Assembly (NCBI RefSeq): GCF_040096455.1
Contig: NZ_JBBMER010000004.1
Span: 248,001 to 312,000, forward strand
Reading direction: 5' to 3'
Origin: Lachnospira rogosae
Lineage (GTDB): Bacteria; Bacillota; Clostridia; Lachnospirales; Lachnospiraceae
Length of the DNA stretch: 64,000 bases
Shown: one piece after another, positions 54,368-63,884 of the stretch
Numbering within the stretch: position 1 is the first letter of the stretch
How the letters are laid out: each line of letters starts with the position of its first letter
Notes under the pieces: model-generated
Database searches by the model: none
What the model was told of the DNA's origin: nothing
The model's input: the letters and a program-made list of their open reading frames with translations, nothing else
Position numbers and translations under genes: made by a program

Positions 54368-54419
54368 AAAATCACTTTTGTAAAATATATTTATAAAAGA
54401 TATTTACAGAAGTGATTTT
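54368..54419 (+). promoter_or_regulatory. 5' leader hairpin of the phosphoketolase mRNA
   Basis: Arms 54368-54388 and 54400-54419 pair over about 20 positions with one bulge, right at the expected transcription start. It could shield the 5' end from decay, or act as an attenuator; it is followed by TTTTAAAAT. Confidence 0.55.
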
Positions 54420-54475
54420 AAAATAGATAACAATTATTAAGTGGCAATATTATTGTCATAGAAATGAGGTTAAGG

Positions 54476-56863
54476 ATGAACGAAGAAATGTGTGTTGAAA
54501 AGATGCCAATTACAGATGAATATCTTGAAAAGATGGACGCATATTGGAGAGCTGCCAATTACTTAGCAGCTGCCCAGCTTTATCTTTTAGATAATCCTCT
54601 CTTAAGAGAGCCTTTAAAGAAGGAACATATTAAGAAGAAAATCGTAGGTCACTGGGGTACAGTTCCGGGTCAGAATTTCGTTTACTGTCATATGAACAGA
54701 GCTATTAAGAAGTATGATCTTGATATGGTGCTTATATCCGGTCCTGGTCACGGCGGCAATTTCTTTGTAGCTAACTCATACCTTGAGGGAACATACAGCG
54801 AAGTATATCCGAATGTAAGTCAGGATATGAACGGATTAAAGAAGCTTTGCAAACAGTTCTCGTTCCCAGGAGGAATATCAAGCCACGTTGCACCTGAGAC
54901 ACCAGGTTCAATTAATGAGGGTGGTGAGCTTGGTTATTCGATAGCACATGCATTTGGTTCGGTATTTGACAATCCGGATCTTATAACAACTTGTATTGTT
55001 GGTGATGGTGAAGCTGAGACAGGACCACTTGCTACAGCATGGCATTCTAATAAGTTCCTCAATCCTGTGACAGACGGAGCAGTGCTTCCAATATTACACC
55101 TTAATGGATATAAGATAAGCAACCCTACAATATTCTCACGTATATCACACGATGAGATAGAAAGTTTCTTCCACGGATGTGGCTGGAAACCATATTTTGT
55201 TGAGGGCAATGATCCAATGACAATGCATAGAAAGATGGCAGAGACATTAGATACTGTTATTGAGGAGATTAAGGAAATACAGAGAGAAGCAAGAGAAGAA
55301 GGTAAGACAGAAAGACCATTCTGGCCTATGATTGTACTTAGAACACCAAAGGGCTGGACAGGACCAAAGGTTGTTGATGGCAAGGAAATTGAGGGAACTT
55401 TCAGGGCACATCAGGTTCCAATTATGATGGATAGACCAGAACATTTACAGCAGCTTAATGATTGGCTTGAAAGCTATAAGCCAGAAGAATTGTTTGATGA
55501 AAATGGCAGATTAATTCCAGAGTTAAGAGCACTTGCACCAAAAGGAGATCACAGAATAAGTGCCAATCCTCACGCTAATGGTGGTAAGCTTTTAAGAGAT
55601 TTAAGACTTCCAGATTTCAGGGATTACGGCGTTGACGTACCTTTCCCAGGAGCACAAGATGGTCAGGATATGATTGAACTTGGAGGTTTTGTAAGAGATA
55701 TATTCAAGTTAAATGAAGAAACTAAGAACTTCCGTATCTTTGGACCAGATGAAACAATGTCTAACAGATTAGGCAAAGTATTTGAGGAGACTAACAGGGA
55801 TTGGAATAATGTTCTTAAGGATAATGATGAATTCCTTGCCAAGGACGGACGTGTAATGGATTCAATGCTTTCGGAGCATATGTGTGAAGGCTGGTTAGAA
55901 GGATATCTTCTTACAGGACGTCATGGTTTCTTTGCAAGCTATGAAGCATTTATCAGAATAGTAGACTCTATGGCGGCACAGCACGCTAAATGGTTAAAGG
56001 TATGTTCACAGCTTCCTTGGAGACAGTCAATTGCTTCACTTAACCTTATTCTTTCATCAAATGTATGGCAGCAGGATCATAACGGATTTACACATCAGGA
56101 TCCAGGCTTCCTTGACCATATAGCTAATAAGAAGGCGGATGTGGTAAGAATGTATCTTCCACCAGATACTAACTGCTTGCTTTCTTGCTTTGACCATTGC
56201 ATAAGAAGCCGTGATTATGTCAATGTGCTTGTTACATCTAAGCACCCAAGACCACAGTGGCTTACTATGGAACAGGCTGTTAAGCACTGTACACAGGGTG
56301 TTGGCATATGGGAATGGGCAAGTAATGACCAGGGAGAAGAACCAGATGTAGTAATTGCTGGCTGTGGTGAGACACCTACACTTGAAGCACTTGCGGCTGT
56401 TACAATATTAAGAGATAATATGCCTGATTTAAAGATTAGATTTATAAATGTAGTCGATTTATTCAAGTTACAGTCTAATACACAGCACCCTCACGGTCTG
56501 TCAGATACAGATTATGACGCTTTATTTACAAAGGATAAGCCAATTATATTTGCATTCCACGGCTATCCAACACTTATACACGAGCTTACATATTACAGAC
56601 ATAACAGAAATCTTCAGGTATTCGGTTATCAGGAGGAGGGTACGATTACAACTCCATTTGATATGAGAGTACAGAACGAGATTGACCGTTATCATCTTGT
56701 ACAGGCTGTTATTAATGCACTTCCACAGCTTGGCAACAAAGGTTCATATCTTCTCCAGAAGATGAGAGATACTTTAGTTGCACATAAGCAATATATAAGC
56801 GAGTATGGTATGGATCTTCCAGAGGTACAGGAATGGAAGTGGCATACACCAGATAATAAATAA
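54476..56863 (+). CDS. xfp: Xylulose-5-phosphate/fructose-6-phosphate phosphoketolase
   Basis: Thiamine-diphosphate enzyme splitting xylulose-5-P (or fructose-6-P) with phosphate to acetyl-P plus glyceraldehyde-3-P (or erythrose-4-P). It has 795 residues. GHWGTVPGQNF, SGPGHGGNFFVANSY, the ThDP motif GDGEAETGPLATAWHSNKF and the C-terminal QHNGFTHQDPGF all match. ATG 54476 is used since GAGG lies six bases upstream; ATG 54464 is in frame. It anchors the pentose route with the following genes. Confidence 0.97.
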   Translation: MNEEMCVEKMPITDEYLEKMDAYWRAANYLAAAQLYLLDNPLLREPLKKEHIKKKIVGHWGTVPGQNFVYCHMNRAIKKYDLDMVLISGPGHGGNFFVANSYLEGTYSEVYPNVSQDMNGLKKLCKQFSFPGGISSHVAPETPGSINEGGELGYSIAHAFGSVFDNPDLITTCIVGDGEAETGPLATAWHSNKFLNPVTDGAVLPILHLNGYKISNPTIFSRISHDEIESFFHGCGWKPYFVEGNDPMTMHRKMAETLDTVIEEIKEIQREAREEGKTERPFWPMIVLRTPKGWTGPKVVDGKEIEGTFRAHQVPIMMDRPEHLQQLNDWLESYKPEELFDENGRLIPELRALAPKGDHRISANPHANGGKLLRDLRLPDFRDYGVDVPFPGAQDGQDMIELGGFVRDIFKLNEETKNFRIFGPDETMSNRLGKVFEETNRDWNNVLKDNDEFLAKDGRVMDSMLSEHMCEGWLEGYLLTGRHGFFASYEAFIRIVDSMAAQHAKWLKVCSQLPWRQSIASLNLILSSNVWQQDHNGFTHQDPGFLDHIANKKADVVRMYLPPDTNCLLSCFDHCIRSRDYVNVLVTSKHPRPQWLTMEQAVKHCTQGVGIWEWASNDQGEEPDVVIAGCGETPTLEALAAVTILRDNMPDLKIRFINVVDLFKLQSNTQHPHGLSDTDYDALFTKDKPIIFAFHGYPTLIHELTYYRHNRNLQVFGYQEEGTITTPFDMRVQNEIDRYHLVQAVINALPQLGNKGSYLLQKMRDTLVAHKQYISEYGMDLPEVQEWKWHTPDNK

Positions 56864-56933
56864 TGGTTATAAAACTAGTTAGTGAATAATTGAGTGATTT
56901 ATATAAAATATTTTATAAAAGCTGCTTAATGTA

Positions 56934-56962
56934 TTGCAAAATGTACAAAAAAATAATATTAT
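56934..56962 (+). promoter_or_regulatory. Candidate promoter of the pentose operon
   Basis: TTGCAA (56934-56939) and TATTAT (56957-56962), 17-base spacer. Two hairpins follow in the leader: GGGGATAC/GTGTCCCC (56999-57029) and GTAAC-GGGT-GTTAC (57039-57052), the second ending seven bases before the ribosome site, which may be control elements (ROK operator or RNA structure). Confidence 0.45.
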
Positions 56963-57071
56963 ATAAGTAACTTTTTGAAATGTATTTATTAAAAGTAAGG
57001 GGATACGTCATATAGCAGGATGTGTCCCCATACTTGTAGTAACGGGTGTTACAGAAATGGAGGATTTTACA

Positions 57072-58556
57072 ATGAATAACAAACCATCTATTAAAATCGG
57101 AATTGTGGCAGTGAGCAGGGACTGTTTCCCAGAGAGCCTGTCAGTGAACAGAAGAAAAGCTTTAGTTGAGGCTTACAAGAACAAATATAATGCAGATGAA
57201 ATATATGAATGTCCAATATGTATAGTCGAAAGCGAGATACATATGCAGCAGGCATTAGAAGATGTCAAGAAAGCTGGCTGTAATGCTTTATGTGTATATC
57301 TTGGTAATTTTGGACCAGAAATTGCAGAAACTATGCTTGCTAAATATTTTGACGGACCTAAGATGTTCGTTGCGGCAGCAGAAGAAACATCAGCTAATGG
57401 AGGCCTTGTAGGTAACAGAGGAGATGCTTATTGTGGTATGCTTAATGCAAGCTACAACCTGAAATTAAGAGGAGTTAAGGCATATATTCCGGAATATCCA
57501 GTAGGAACAGCAAGTGAATGTGCAGATATGATTCACGAATTCATACCGGTTGCAAAGGCTGTATATGCGTTAAATAATCTTAAGATTATAAGCTTTGGAC
57601 CAAGACCTAATAATTTCCTCGCCTGCAATGCACCAATTAACCAGTTATACAATCTTGGCGTTGAGATAGAAGAGAATTCAGAGCTTGACCTTTTTGAAAG
57701 CTATAATAATCACGCAGGAGATGAGAGAATTCCAGCGGTTATAAAGAGTATGGAGAAGGAATTAGGAGAAGGTAATAAGAAACCTGAGATACTTTCGAAG
57801 CTTGCACAGTATGAGCTTACACTTCTTGACTGGGTAGAAGCACATAAGGGTTCAAGAAAATATGTTGCAATCGCAGGAAAATGCTGGCCAGCATTTCAGA
57901 CACAATTTGGCTTTGTTCCTTGCTATGTTAATTCACGTCTTACAGCTATGGGAATACCTGTATCCTGTGAGGTTGATATATACGGAGCTTTAAGTGAATT
58001 CATAGGAACAGTTGTAAGCGATGATGTTGTTACACTTCTTGATATTAATAATACGGTTCCATCAGATATATACGAAGAAGATATTAAGGGCAGATTCAAT
58101 TATACAATTAAGGATACATTTATGGGCTTCCATTGTGGCAATACAGCAGCGTGCAAGCTTTCATTCTGTGAGATGAAGAACCAGATGATTATGGCACGTT
58201 CACTTCCAGAAGAAGTTACTAACGGAACACTTGAGGGAGATATTGTACCTGGTGATATTACATTTTTCAGGTTACAGAGTACTTCAGACAGCCAGTTAAG
58301 GGCGTATGTTGCACAGGGTGAAGTTCTTCCTGTAAGAACACGTTCATTTGGTGCTATAGGAATATTTGCAATTAATGAAATGGGAAGATTTTACAGACAC
58401 GTGCTTGTTGAGAAGAATTATCCTCATCATGGGGCAGTAGCATTTGGACATTATGGAAAGGCTTTGTTTGATGTGTTTAAGTATCTTGGCGTTGAGGACA
58501 TATCATATAACCAGCCGGCAGGCGTGCTTTATAAGTCAGAAAATCCTTTTGCATAG
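57072..58556 (+). CDS. L-fucose/L-arabinose isomerase family protein
   Basis: A 494-residue aldose-ketose isomerase of the fucose/arabinose isomerase fold. VYLGNFGPE, GLVGNRGDAYCGMLN, and the C-terminal metal ligands in MGFHCGNTA and HYPHHGAVAFGHYG-like segments (KNYPHHGAVAFGHYGK) are seen. TGGAGGA precedes ATG 57072. Family members isomerise L-fucose, D- or L-arabinose; next to xylulokinase and without araB/araD it may supply a ketopentose to that kinase. Substrate undetermined. This group differs from the classical XylA. Confidence 0.8.
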   Translation: MNNKPSIKIGIVAVSRDCFPESLSVNRRKALVEAYKNKYNADEIYECPICIVESEIHMQQALEDVKKAGCNALCVYLGNFGPEIAETMLAKYFDGPKMFVAAAEETSANGGLVGNRGDAYCGMLNASYNLKLRGVKAYIPEYPVGTASECADMIHEFIPVAKAVYALNNLKIISFGPRPNNFLACNAPINQLYNLGVEIEENSELDLFESYNNHAGDERIPAVIKSMEKELGEGNKKPEILSKLAQYELTLLDWVEAHKGSRKYVAIAGKCWPAFQTQFGFVPCYVNSRLTAMGIPVSCEVDIYGALSEFIGTVVSDDVVTLLDINNTVPSDIYEEDIKGRFNYTIKDTFMGFHCGNTAACKLSFCEMKNQMIMARSLPEEVTNGTLEGDIVPGDITFFRLQSTSDSQLRAYVAQGEVLPVRTRSFGAIGIFAINEMGRFYRHVLVEKNYPHHGAVAFGHYGKALFDVFKYLGVEDISYNQPAGVLYKSENPFA

Positions 58557-58605
58557 TTAAGATTATAACGTAAATAGATAATAGTTTATAGAAATGGGGT
58601 GTGGT

Positions 58606-60078
58606 ATGTATTATATAGGTGTTGACCTTGGGACATCTTCGGTTAAGCTGATATTGATGGAACCAACAGGTGATATTGTAAATACAGTATCTAAGACTTA
58701 TCCTATAAGCTTTCCAAAGCCAGGCTGGTCAGAGCAAAATCCGACAGACTGGTATGATAAGACCTGTGAGGGAATCAAAGAGCTTATAAAGGATATAGAT
58801 AAGGACAAGGTTGCAGGAATAAGCTTCGGAGGTCAGATGCACGGTCTTGTTATTCTTGATGAGAATGATAATGTAATAAGACCGGCAATTCTTTGGAATG
58901 ATGGAAGAACAACTAAGGAATGTGATTATCTTAATAATGAGATTGGAAAGGATAAGCTTACAGAATATACAGCGAATATAGCATTTGCTGGCTTTACGGC
59001 TCCTAAGCTTCTCTGGGTTAAGAATAATGAGCCTGACAATTTCAAAAAGATTGCTAAGATAATGCTTCCTAAAGATTATATAGCCTACAGGCTTACAGGA
59101 GTACATTGCACAGATGTATCGGATGCGTCAGGTATGCTTTTATTAGATGTTAAAAAGCGTGACTGGTCAGAAGAGATGATTAACATATGCAAAATTTCAA
59201 GAAAACAGCTTCCGGCTTTGTATGAAAGCTACGAAAAGGTTGGCTGTATTACTAAAGAAGCTGCTATGGAGCTTGGACTTCCAGACAATGTATGTGTAGC
59301 TGCTGGAGCAGGTGATAATGCTGCTGCGGCAGTAGGTACTGGAACTGTTGGGGACGGAATGTGCAATATTTCTCTTGGAACAAGCGGAACAATATTTATA
59401 TCAAGCAGTAACTTTAGCGTTGATAATAATAATGCACTTCATTCCTTTGACCACGCGGACGGCTATTATCATCTTATGGGCTGTATGTTAAGTGCAGCTT
59501 CCTGCAATGGCTGGTGGATGGATAATATTTTAAAGGATACAGATTACAAAGAAGCACAGTCACATATAACTAAAGATATGCTTGGCAATAATCATATATA
59601 TTTTCTTCCATATCTTATGGGAGAGCGTTCACCACATAATGACCCGCTTGCAAGAGCAACATTTACAGGAATGACTATGGACAGCACAAGGACAGATATG
59701 ACACAGGCGGTGCTTGAGGGTGTTGCATTTGCGATAAGGGACTCTTTTGAGATTGCCAGGTCGCTTGGAATTAACATCACAGAAACCAAGATGTGCGGTG
59801 GTGGTGCTAAGAGTGAGCTTTGGTGTACAATTATGGCTAATGTGCTGGGAATTAAAGTACATCTGTTAAAGTCAGAAGAGGGTCCGTCTATGGGAGCTGC
59901 TATGCTTGCTATGGTGGCGGCTGGTGAATATGAAAATGTTAAGCAGGCGGCAGACAGCATTGTTGGAATATGTAGGACAATCGAGCCGGAAAAAGACATT
60001 GCAGACAGGTATAATTCACGTTATAATACATTTAAAGACATATATCCTGCATTAAAAGGGGTATTTGAGAAAATGTAA
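58606..60078 (+). CDS. xylB: Xylulokinase
   Basis: Phosphorylates D-xylulose to xylulose-5-P. It has 490 residues of the FGGY family: YIGVDLGTSSVKL, SFGGQMHGLV, ILWNDGRTTKEC, FTAPKLLWVKNNEP, MLPKDYIAYRLTG, and CGGGAKSELWCTIMANVLG, all typical of XylB. ATG 58606 follows GGGGTGTGG; four upstream codons are rejected. Its product feeds the phosphoketolase two genes upstream. Confidence 0.94.
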   Translation: MYYIGVDLGTSSVKLILMEPTGDIVNTVSKTYPISFPKPGWSEQNPTDWYDKTCEGIKELIKDIDKDKVAGISFGGQMHGLVILDENDNVIRPAILWNDGRTTKECDYLNNEIGKDKLTEYTANIAFAGFTAPKLLWVKNNEPDNFKKIAKIMLPKDYIAYRLTGVHCTDVSDASGMLLLDVKKRDWSEEMINICKISRKQLPALYESYEKVGCITKEAAMELGLPDNVCVAAGAGDNAAAAVGTGTVGDGMCNISLGTSGTIFISSSNFSVDNNNALHSFDHADGYYHLMGCMLSAASCNGWWMDNILKDTDYKEAQSHITKDMLGNNHIYFLPYLMGERSPHNDPLARATFTGMTMDSTRTDMTQAVLEGVAFAIRDSFEIARSLGINITETKMCGGGAKSELWCTIMANVLGIKVHLLKSEEGPSMGAAMLAMVAAGEYENVKQAADSIVGICRTIEPEKDIADRYNSRYNTFKDIYPALKGVFEKM

Positions 60079-60132
60079 TTGATGTATCTGGCATAATAAT
60101 AACAGATAGTGTATATGCAGAATGGAGGTTTT

Positions 60133-60786
60133 ATGAAATTTTTTATTGATACGGCAAATGTTGATGATATCAGAAAAGCTAATGATATGGGTGTAATCTG
60201 CGGAGTTACAACTAATCCATCATTAATTGCCAAAGAAGGCAGAGATTTTAATGAAGTAATTAAAGAGATTACAAGTATTGTTGATGGACCTATAAGTGGT
60301 GAAGTTAAGGCAACTACAGTAGATGCGGAAGGAATGATTAAAGAGGGCCGTGAGATTGCTGCGATTCATCCTAATATGGTAGTTAAGATTCCTATGACAG
60401 TAGAAGGCCTTAAAGCAGTTAAGGTGCTTTCAGCAGAAGGAATAAAGTGTAATGTAACACTTATCTTTTCAGCTAATCAGGCACTTTTAGCAGCAAGAGC
60501 AGGTGCAGCATATGTATCCCCATTCCTTGGAAGACTTGATGATATATCACAGCCGGGTATCCAGCTTATTGAAGATATTGTTGGTATATTTTCTAATTAT
60601 GATATCCAGACAGAGATTATATGTGCAAGTGTAAGAAATCCTATACATATAACAGACTGTGCACTTGCAGGAGCTGACATAGCAACTGTTCCTTATAAGG
60701 TTATTGAGCAGATGGTTCATCACCCATTAACAGATGCAGGTATTGAGAAGTTCCAGAAAGATTATAAGGCAGTATTTGGAGAATAA
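60133..60786 (+). CDS. fsa: Fructose-6-phosphate aldolase / transaldolase-like protein
   Basis: A 217-residue class I aldolase of the small transaldolase family. MKFFIDTANVDDIRKAN, GVTTNPSLIAKEG, the Schiff-base lysine in MVVKIPMT, and NVTLIFSANQALLAARAGAAYVSPFLGRLDD are visible. Short members are either transaldolases (TalC) or fructose-6-P aldolases; the sequence seen does not separate them, though a Phe/Tyr difference near the active site would. ATG 60133 follows TGGAGG. It ends one base before the ROK gene. Confidence 0.92.
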   Translation: MKFFIDTANVDDIRKANDMGVICGVTTNPSLIAKEGRDFNEVIKEITSIVDGPISGEVKATTVDAEGMIKEGREIAAIHPNMVVKIPMTVEGLKAVKVLSAEGIKCNVTLIFSANQALLAARAGAAYVSPFLGRLDDISQPGIQLIEDIVGIFSNYDIQTEIICASVRNPIHITDCALAGADIATVPYKVIEQMVHHPLTDAGIEKFQKDYKAVFGE

Positions 60787-61944
60787 ATGATTTCATCACA
60801 GAAAATAACAACGTCAGAGGTTAGAAAGTATAATAAGAACAGAATATTTAAGCTTATATATAACAGCAGTGCAATATCAAGGCAGGAGATTGCGGATACA
60901 CTTGGATTGTCACTTCCGACAATCAACCAGAATATCAAGCTTTTAAAAGATTCAGGGCTTATAGTTATGGAGGGTAGTTTTGACTCAACAGGAGGAAGAA
61001 AAGCCCAGATGATTATGGTAAATGCTGATGCAAGATTTGCAATAAGCGTTAACGTCCGTGCTAATGAATTAAAGGTGGCACTTATAGATCTTAATGGAGA
61101 GATAAGAAGCCAGAAAAGTGTTGATATTGAATTCAGTCCGGAAAGTGATTATGGAGTTAAGGTATCAGAGCTTGTCGATGATATAATAGAGGAGAATAAT
61201 ATTAATACTGATAATATACTTGGCATAGGAATAACTATGCCGGGTATATTCAATAGTGATAATACAATGATAATTTCATCTCCACCACTTAACACAAGAG
61301 ACTATAAGACTGATAACATTACGAGTCGTCTTAAGTATGATTATACTGTACAGAACGATGCAAGAGCCAGTGCATTTGCTGATTACTGGTATTCCCATAA
61401 GAATGAAAATGCTCATATGGACGAGTCCTATCACGACAAATTCTATCTTATGATTAATGATGGAGTTGGTGGTGCGTGTGTAAGCAATGATAAGATTGTG
61501 CAGGGAGAGCATAACAGATATGGTGAATTTGGACATATGACTTTATATCCTGACGGAAGAAAATGTATGTGCGGAAAGAAGGGCTGTGTTGAAAGTTATC
61601 TTTCAGCAAGAAATCTTTCATCAGACCTTGGCATACAGATAGATGAATTCTTTAAGAAAGCATCTGAGGGTGATGCACAATGCGTCAAAGTTCTTGATGA
61701 ATATCTTGATAATCTTACAACAGGAATTAATAATCTGTATGTTATATTTGACAGGGATATAGTAATTGGTGGATTTGTTTCAAGATATCTGTTAGAATAT
61801 GAAGAGAATATAAGACAAAGACTTATTGATAAATATTCTTTTGATACAGATGGAAGATATTTTTCGATTTCAAGCTGTACATCAGAGAGAACGGATACAG
61901 GAGCGGCAATAATGTTTTTGTCTGAATTCATTAATAGTATTTAA
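60787..61944 (+). CDS. ROK family transcriptional regulator (XylR/NagC type)
   Basis: A 385-residue repressor-type protein. N-terminal winged helix (SRQEIADTLGLSLPTINQNIKLLKDSGL, about 32-60) and a ROK sugar-kinase-like domain with GIGITMPGI, the GEFGHMTLYPDG site and the zinc motif CMCGKKGCVESYLS (~257-270). It starts on the base after the aldolase stop, with GGAG overlapping that gene's end. It probably senses a pentose or related sugar and controls the 57-61 kb operon. The DGD-type catalytic aspartates of active kinases were not confirmed. Confidence 0.9.
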   Translation: MISSQKITTSEVRKYNKNRIFKLIYNSSAISRQEIADTLGLSLPTINQNIKLLKDSGLIVMEGSFDSTGGRKAQMIMVNADARFAISVNVRANELKVALIDLNGEIRSQKSVDIEFSPESDYGVKVSELVDDIIEENNINTDNILGIGITMPGIFNSDNTMIISSPPLNTRDYKTDNITSRLKYDYTVQNDARASAFADYWYSHKNENAHMDESYHDKFYLMINDGVGGACVSNDKIVQGEHNRYGEFGHMTLYPDGRKCMCGKKGCVESYLSARNLSSDLGIQIDEFFKKASEGDAQCVKVLDEYLDNLTTGINNLYVIFDRDIVIGGFVSRYLLEYEENIRQRLIDKYSFDTDGRYFSISSCTSERTDTGAAIMFLSEFINSI

Positions 61945-61963
61945 CAAGAGGGACAGAGGCGAG

Positions 61964-63823
61964 ATGGATAAGAGCAGACTGTATAGGGGTATTAACAATT
62001 TAAGAAATACAATTACATTAGAACACTGCGTCATAAGATTTATTATGGCGTGGTGTTTTGTTAGTTTAGTTGAGAGTTTTATAATGAATAGCAGAAGGTA
62101 TATGATAAACAGCCTGTCATACGTTAAAAATGTTGATATGGTTTCAGTTATTATATGCTCGCTGGTATTAACAATAGTATTATATGCCATATTTGAAAAG
62201 CTTCAGGATAATAACAGGCTTAAAGCCTGTATTCTTGAGGGAACTTTATTAACAGGAGTTGTATTGGTATATGCCTGCGTGTGTGTATATGAATATAATG
62301 ATGTGTATTTTGTGGCTGGAATGACACTTGTTGTACTGGCGGCAGCTGTATATTCATATAGTTATGTGCACAAGATTTACAAGGGATATATTAGTGACAG
62401 CACCACTTATAATGCGGATATAAAAGATATAAGTAAAAGAATGTATATCACAGGTGTTGCGATAGTTGCAGGTGTTATTACAGCATTTATAAGTATATGC
62501 ATGGTGTTCCGTTATCTGTCATTTGGCTCACCTAATTTTGATATGGGACTTTTTTCGCAGATGTTTCACTATATGAAGACGACGGGCAGAATGTTAAATA
62601 CAAGTGAGAGAGATCATCTTATGTCACATATGTGTGTGCATATATCACCAATGTTTTATACGATACTGCCATTTTATATGCTTGTATCATCACCGGTGAC
62701 GCTTGAGGTTATGCAGGCAGTAGTCATTGCAATAGCAGTAATTCCACTTTGCAGGCTTGCTGAGTACAAAGGAATGTCAAGACGGGCTGCGTTAATAATA
62801 TGTATAATATACTGTTTTTATCCGGTTATAAGCGGCGGATGCTTTTATGATATACACGAGAATATGTTTCTTCCAGTGCTTATATTTACATTTCTGCTAT
62901 ATATGGAAAAAGATAATATGACAGGAATATTAATATCTGCAATACTTATATGCCTTGTAAAGGAAGATGCACCGGTATTTCTTATGTTCATGGCCCTTTA
63001 TATGATAATAGGAAAGAGAATGTATAAAAAAGGATTTATTATACTGATATTATCCATAGTGTATTTTGTCATTGCCTGCAAGATAATTGAGATAATAGGA
63101 ACGGGCATAATCTCTGACAGATTTAATAATATGATTGCGGAAGGTAATGGTAATATAACAGGAATAATAAAGACGGTTATTAATAATCCAGCGTATATAA
63201 TTACGCAGATTATGGATAAAAGTAAGATTGCTTATATATTAAAGACACTTGGTGTTCTTTTGTTCATACCATTATGTACAAGAAAGTGGAGCAGATTTAT
63301 TCTTCTTGGACCTTATATAATGTTTAATCTTATGTCCGATTATGAATATTTCCATAGCATATATTTTCACTATTCATTTGGTTCAGGTGCACTTCTTATA
63401 TATCTTTTAATTATTAATATATGCGATATGGATGTGAGGAAGAAAATGTTAATGCTTCGTATGACAGCTATGGCAGTTGTTATATTTTTTATGGCATTCA
63501 ATGTATCAAGGCTTGATAATGCGTTTAATTATGTGGACGAGAATAATAAAAGGGTGATTGATACTATGAATGAAGGGCTTAGTACAATTCCTGACGATGC
63601 AAGTGTTACAGCGACAACATTTTTATGTGCCAGTTTATCAAAGCATAAGATATTGTATGAATTATATTATACCGACAAACAGACAGAGTATATAGCTTTG
63701 GACTTAAGATACAGCGATACTTATTACAATGTCAGCAGTTACCTGAATTCATCACAGTATGAAACTGTATATTATGCAGAAAATGTAATCGCAGTATTCA
63801 AAAATAGAGCAACAGGCAATTGA
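61964..63823 (+). CDS. DUF2079 polytopic membrane protein
   Basis: A 619-residue membrane protein with about 12-13 hydrophobic helices. It carries the DUF2079 signatures FGSPNFDMGLFSQMFHYM, HISPMFYTILPFYML, SGGCFYDIHENMFLPVL and LVKEDAPVFL. The family is distantly related to GT-C glycosyltransferases, but its function is unknown. GAGG precedes the ATG. It lies 19 bases after the ROK gene, so may share its transcript. Confidence 0.85.
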   Translation: MDKSRLYRGINNLRNTITLEHCVIRFIMAWCFVSLVESFIMNSRRYMINSLSYVKNVDMVSVIICSLVLTIVLYAIFEKLQDNNRLKACILEGTLLTGVVLVYACVCVYEYNDVYFVAGMTLVVLAAAVYSYSYVHKIYKGYISDSTTYNADIKDISKRMYITGVAIVAGVITAFISICMVFRYLSFGSPNFDMGLFSQMFHYMKTTGRMLNTSERDHLMSHMCVHISPMFYTILPFYMLVSSPVTLEVMQAVVIAIAVIPLCRLAEYKGMSRRAALIICIIYCFYPVISGGCFYDIHENMFLPVLIFTFLLYMEKDNMTGILISAILICLVKEDAPVFLMFMALYMIIGKRMYKKGFIILILSIVYFVIACKIIEIIGTGIISDRFNNMIAEGNGNITGIIKTVINNPAYIITQIMDKSKIAYILKTLGVLLFIPLCTRKWSRFILLGPYIMFNLMSDYEYFHSIYFHYSFGSGALLIYLLIINICDMDVRKKMLMLRMTAMAVVIFFMAFNVSRLDNAFNYVDENNKRVIDTMNEGLSTIPDDASVTATTFLCASLSKHKILYELYYTDKQTEYIALDLRYSDTYYNVSSYLNSSQYETVYYAENVIAVFKNRATGN

Positions 63824-63847
63824 TTAAATTGTCAGATTTGTTATAAT
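63820..63847 (+). promoter_or_regulatory. Candidate promoter of the last gene
   Basis: TTGATT (63820-63825, overlapping the DUF2079 stop) and a perfect TATAAT (63842-63847), 16-base spacer, 38 bases before the ATG. Confidence 0.65.
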
Positions 63848-63884
63848 ACATCTATATAATTATGTGAATTGGAGGACAAGTAAG

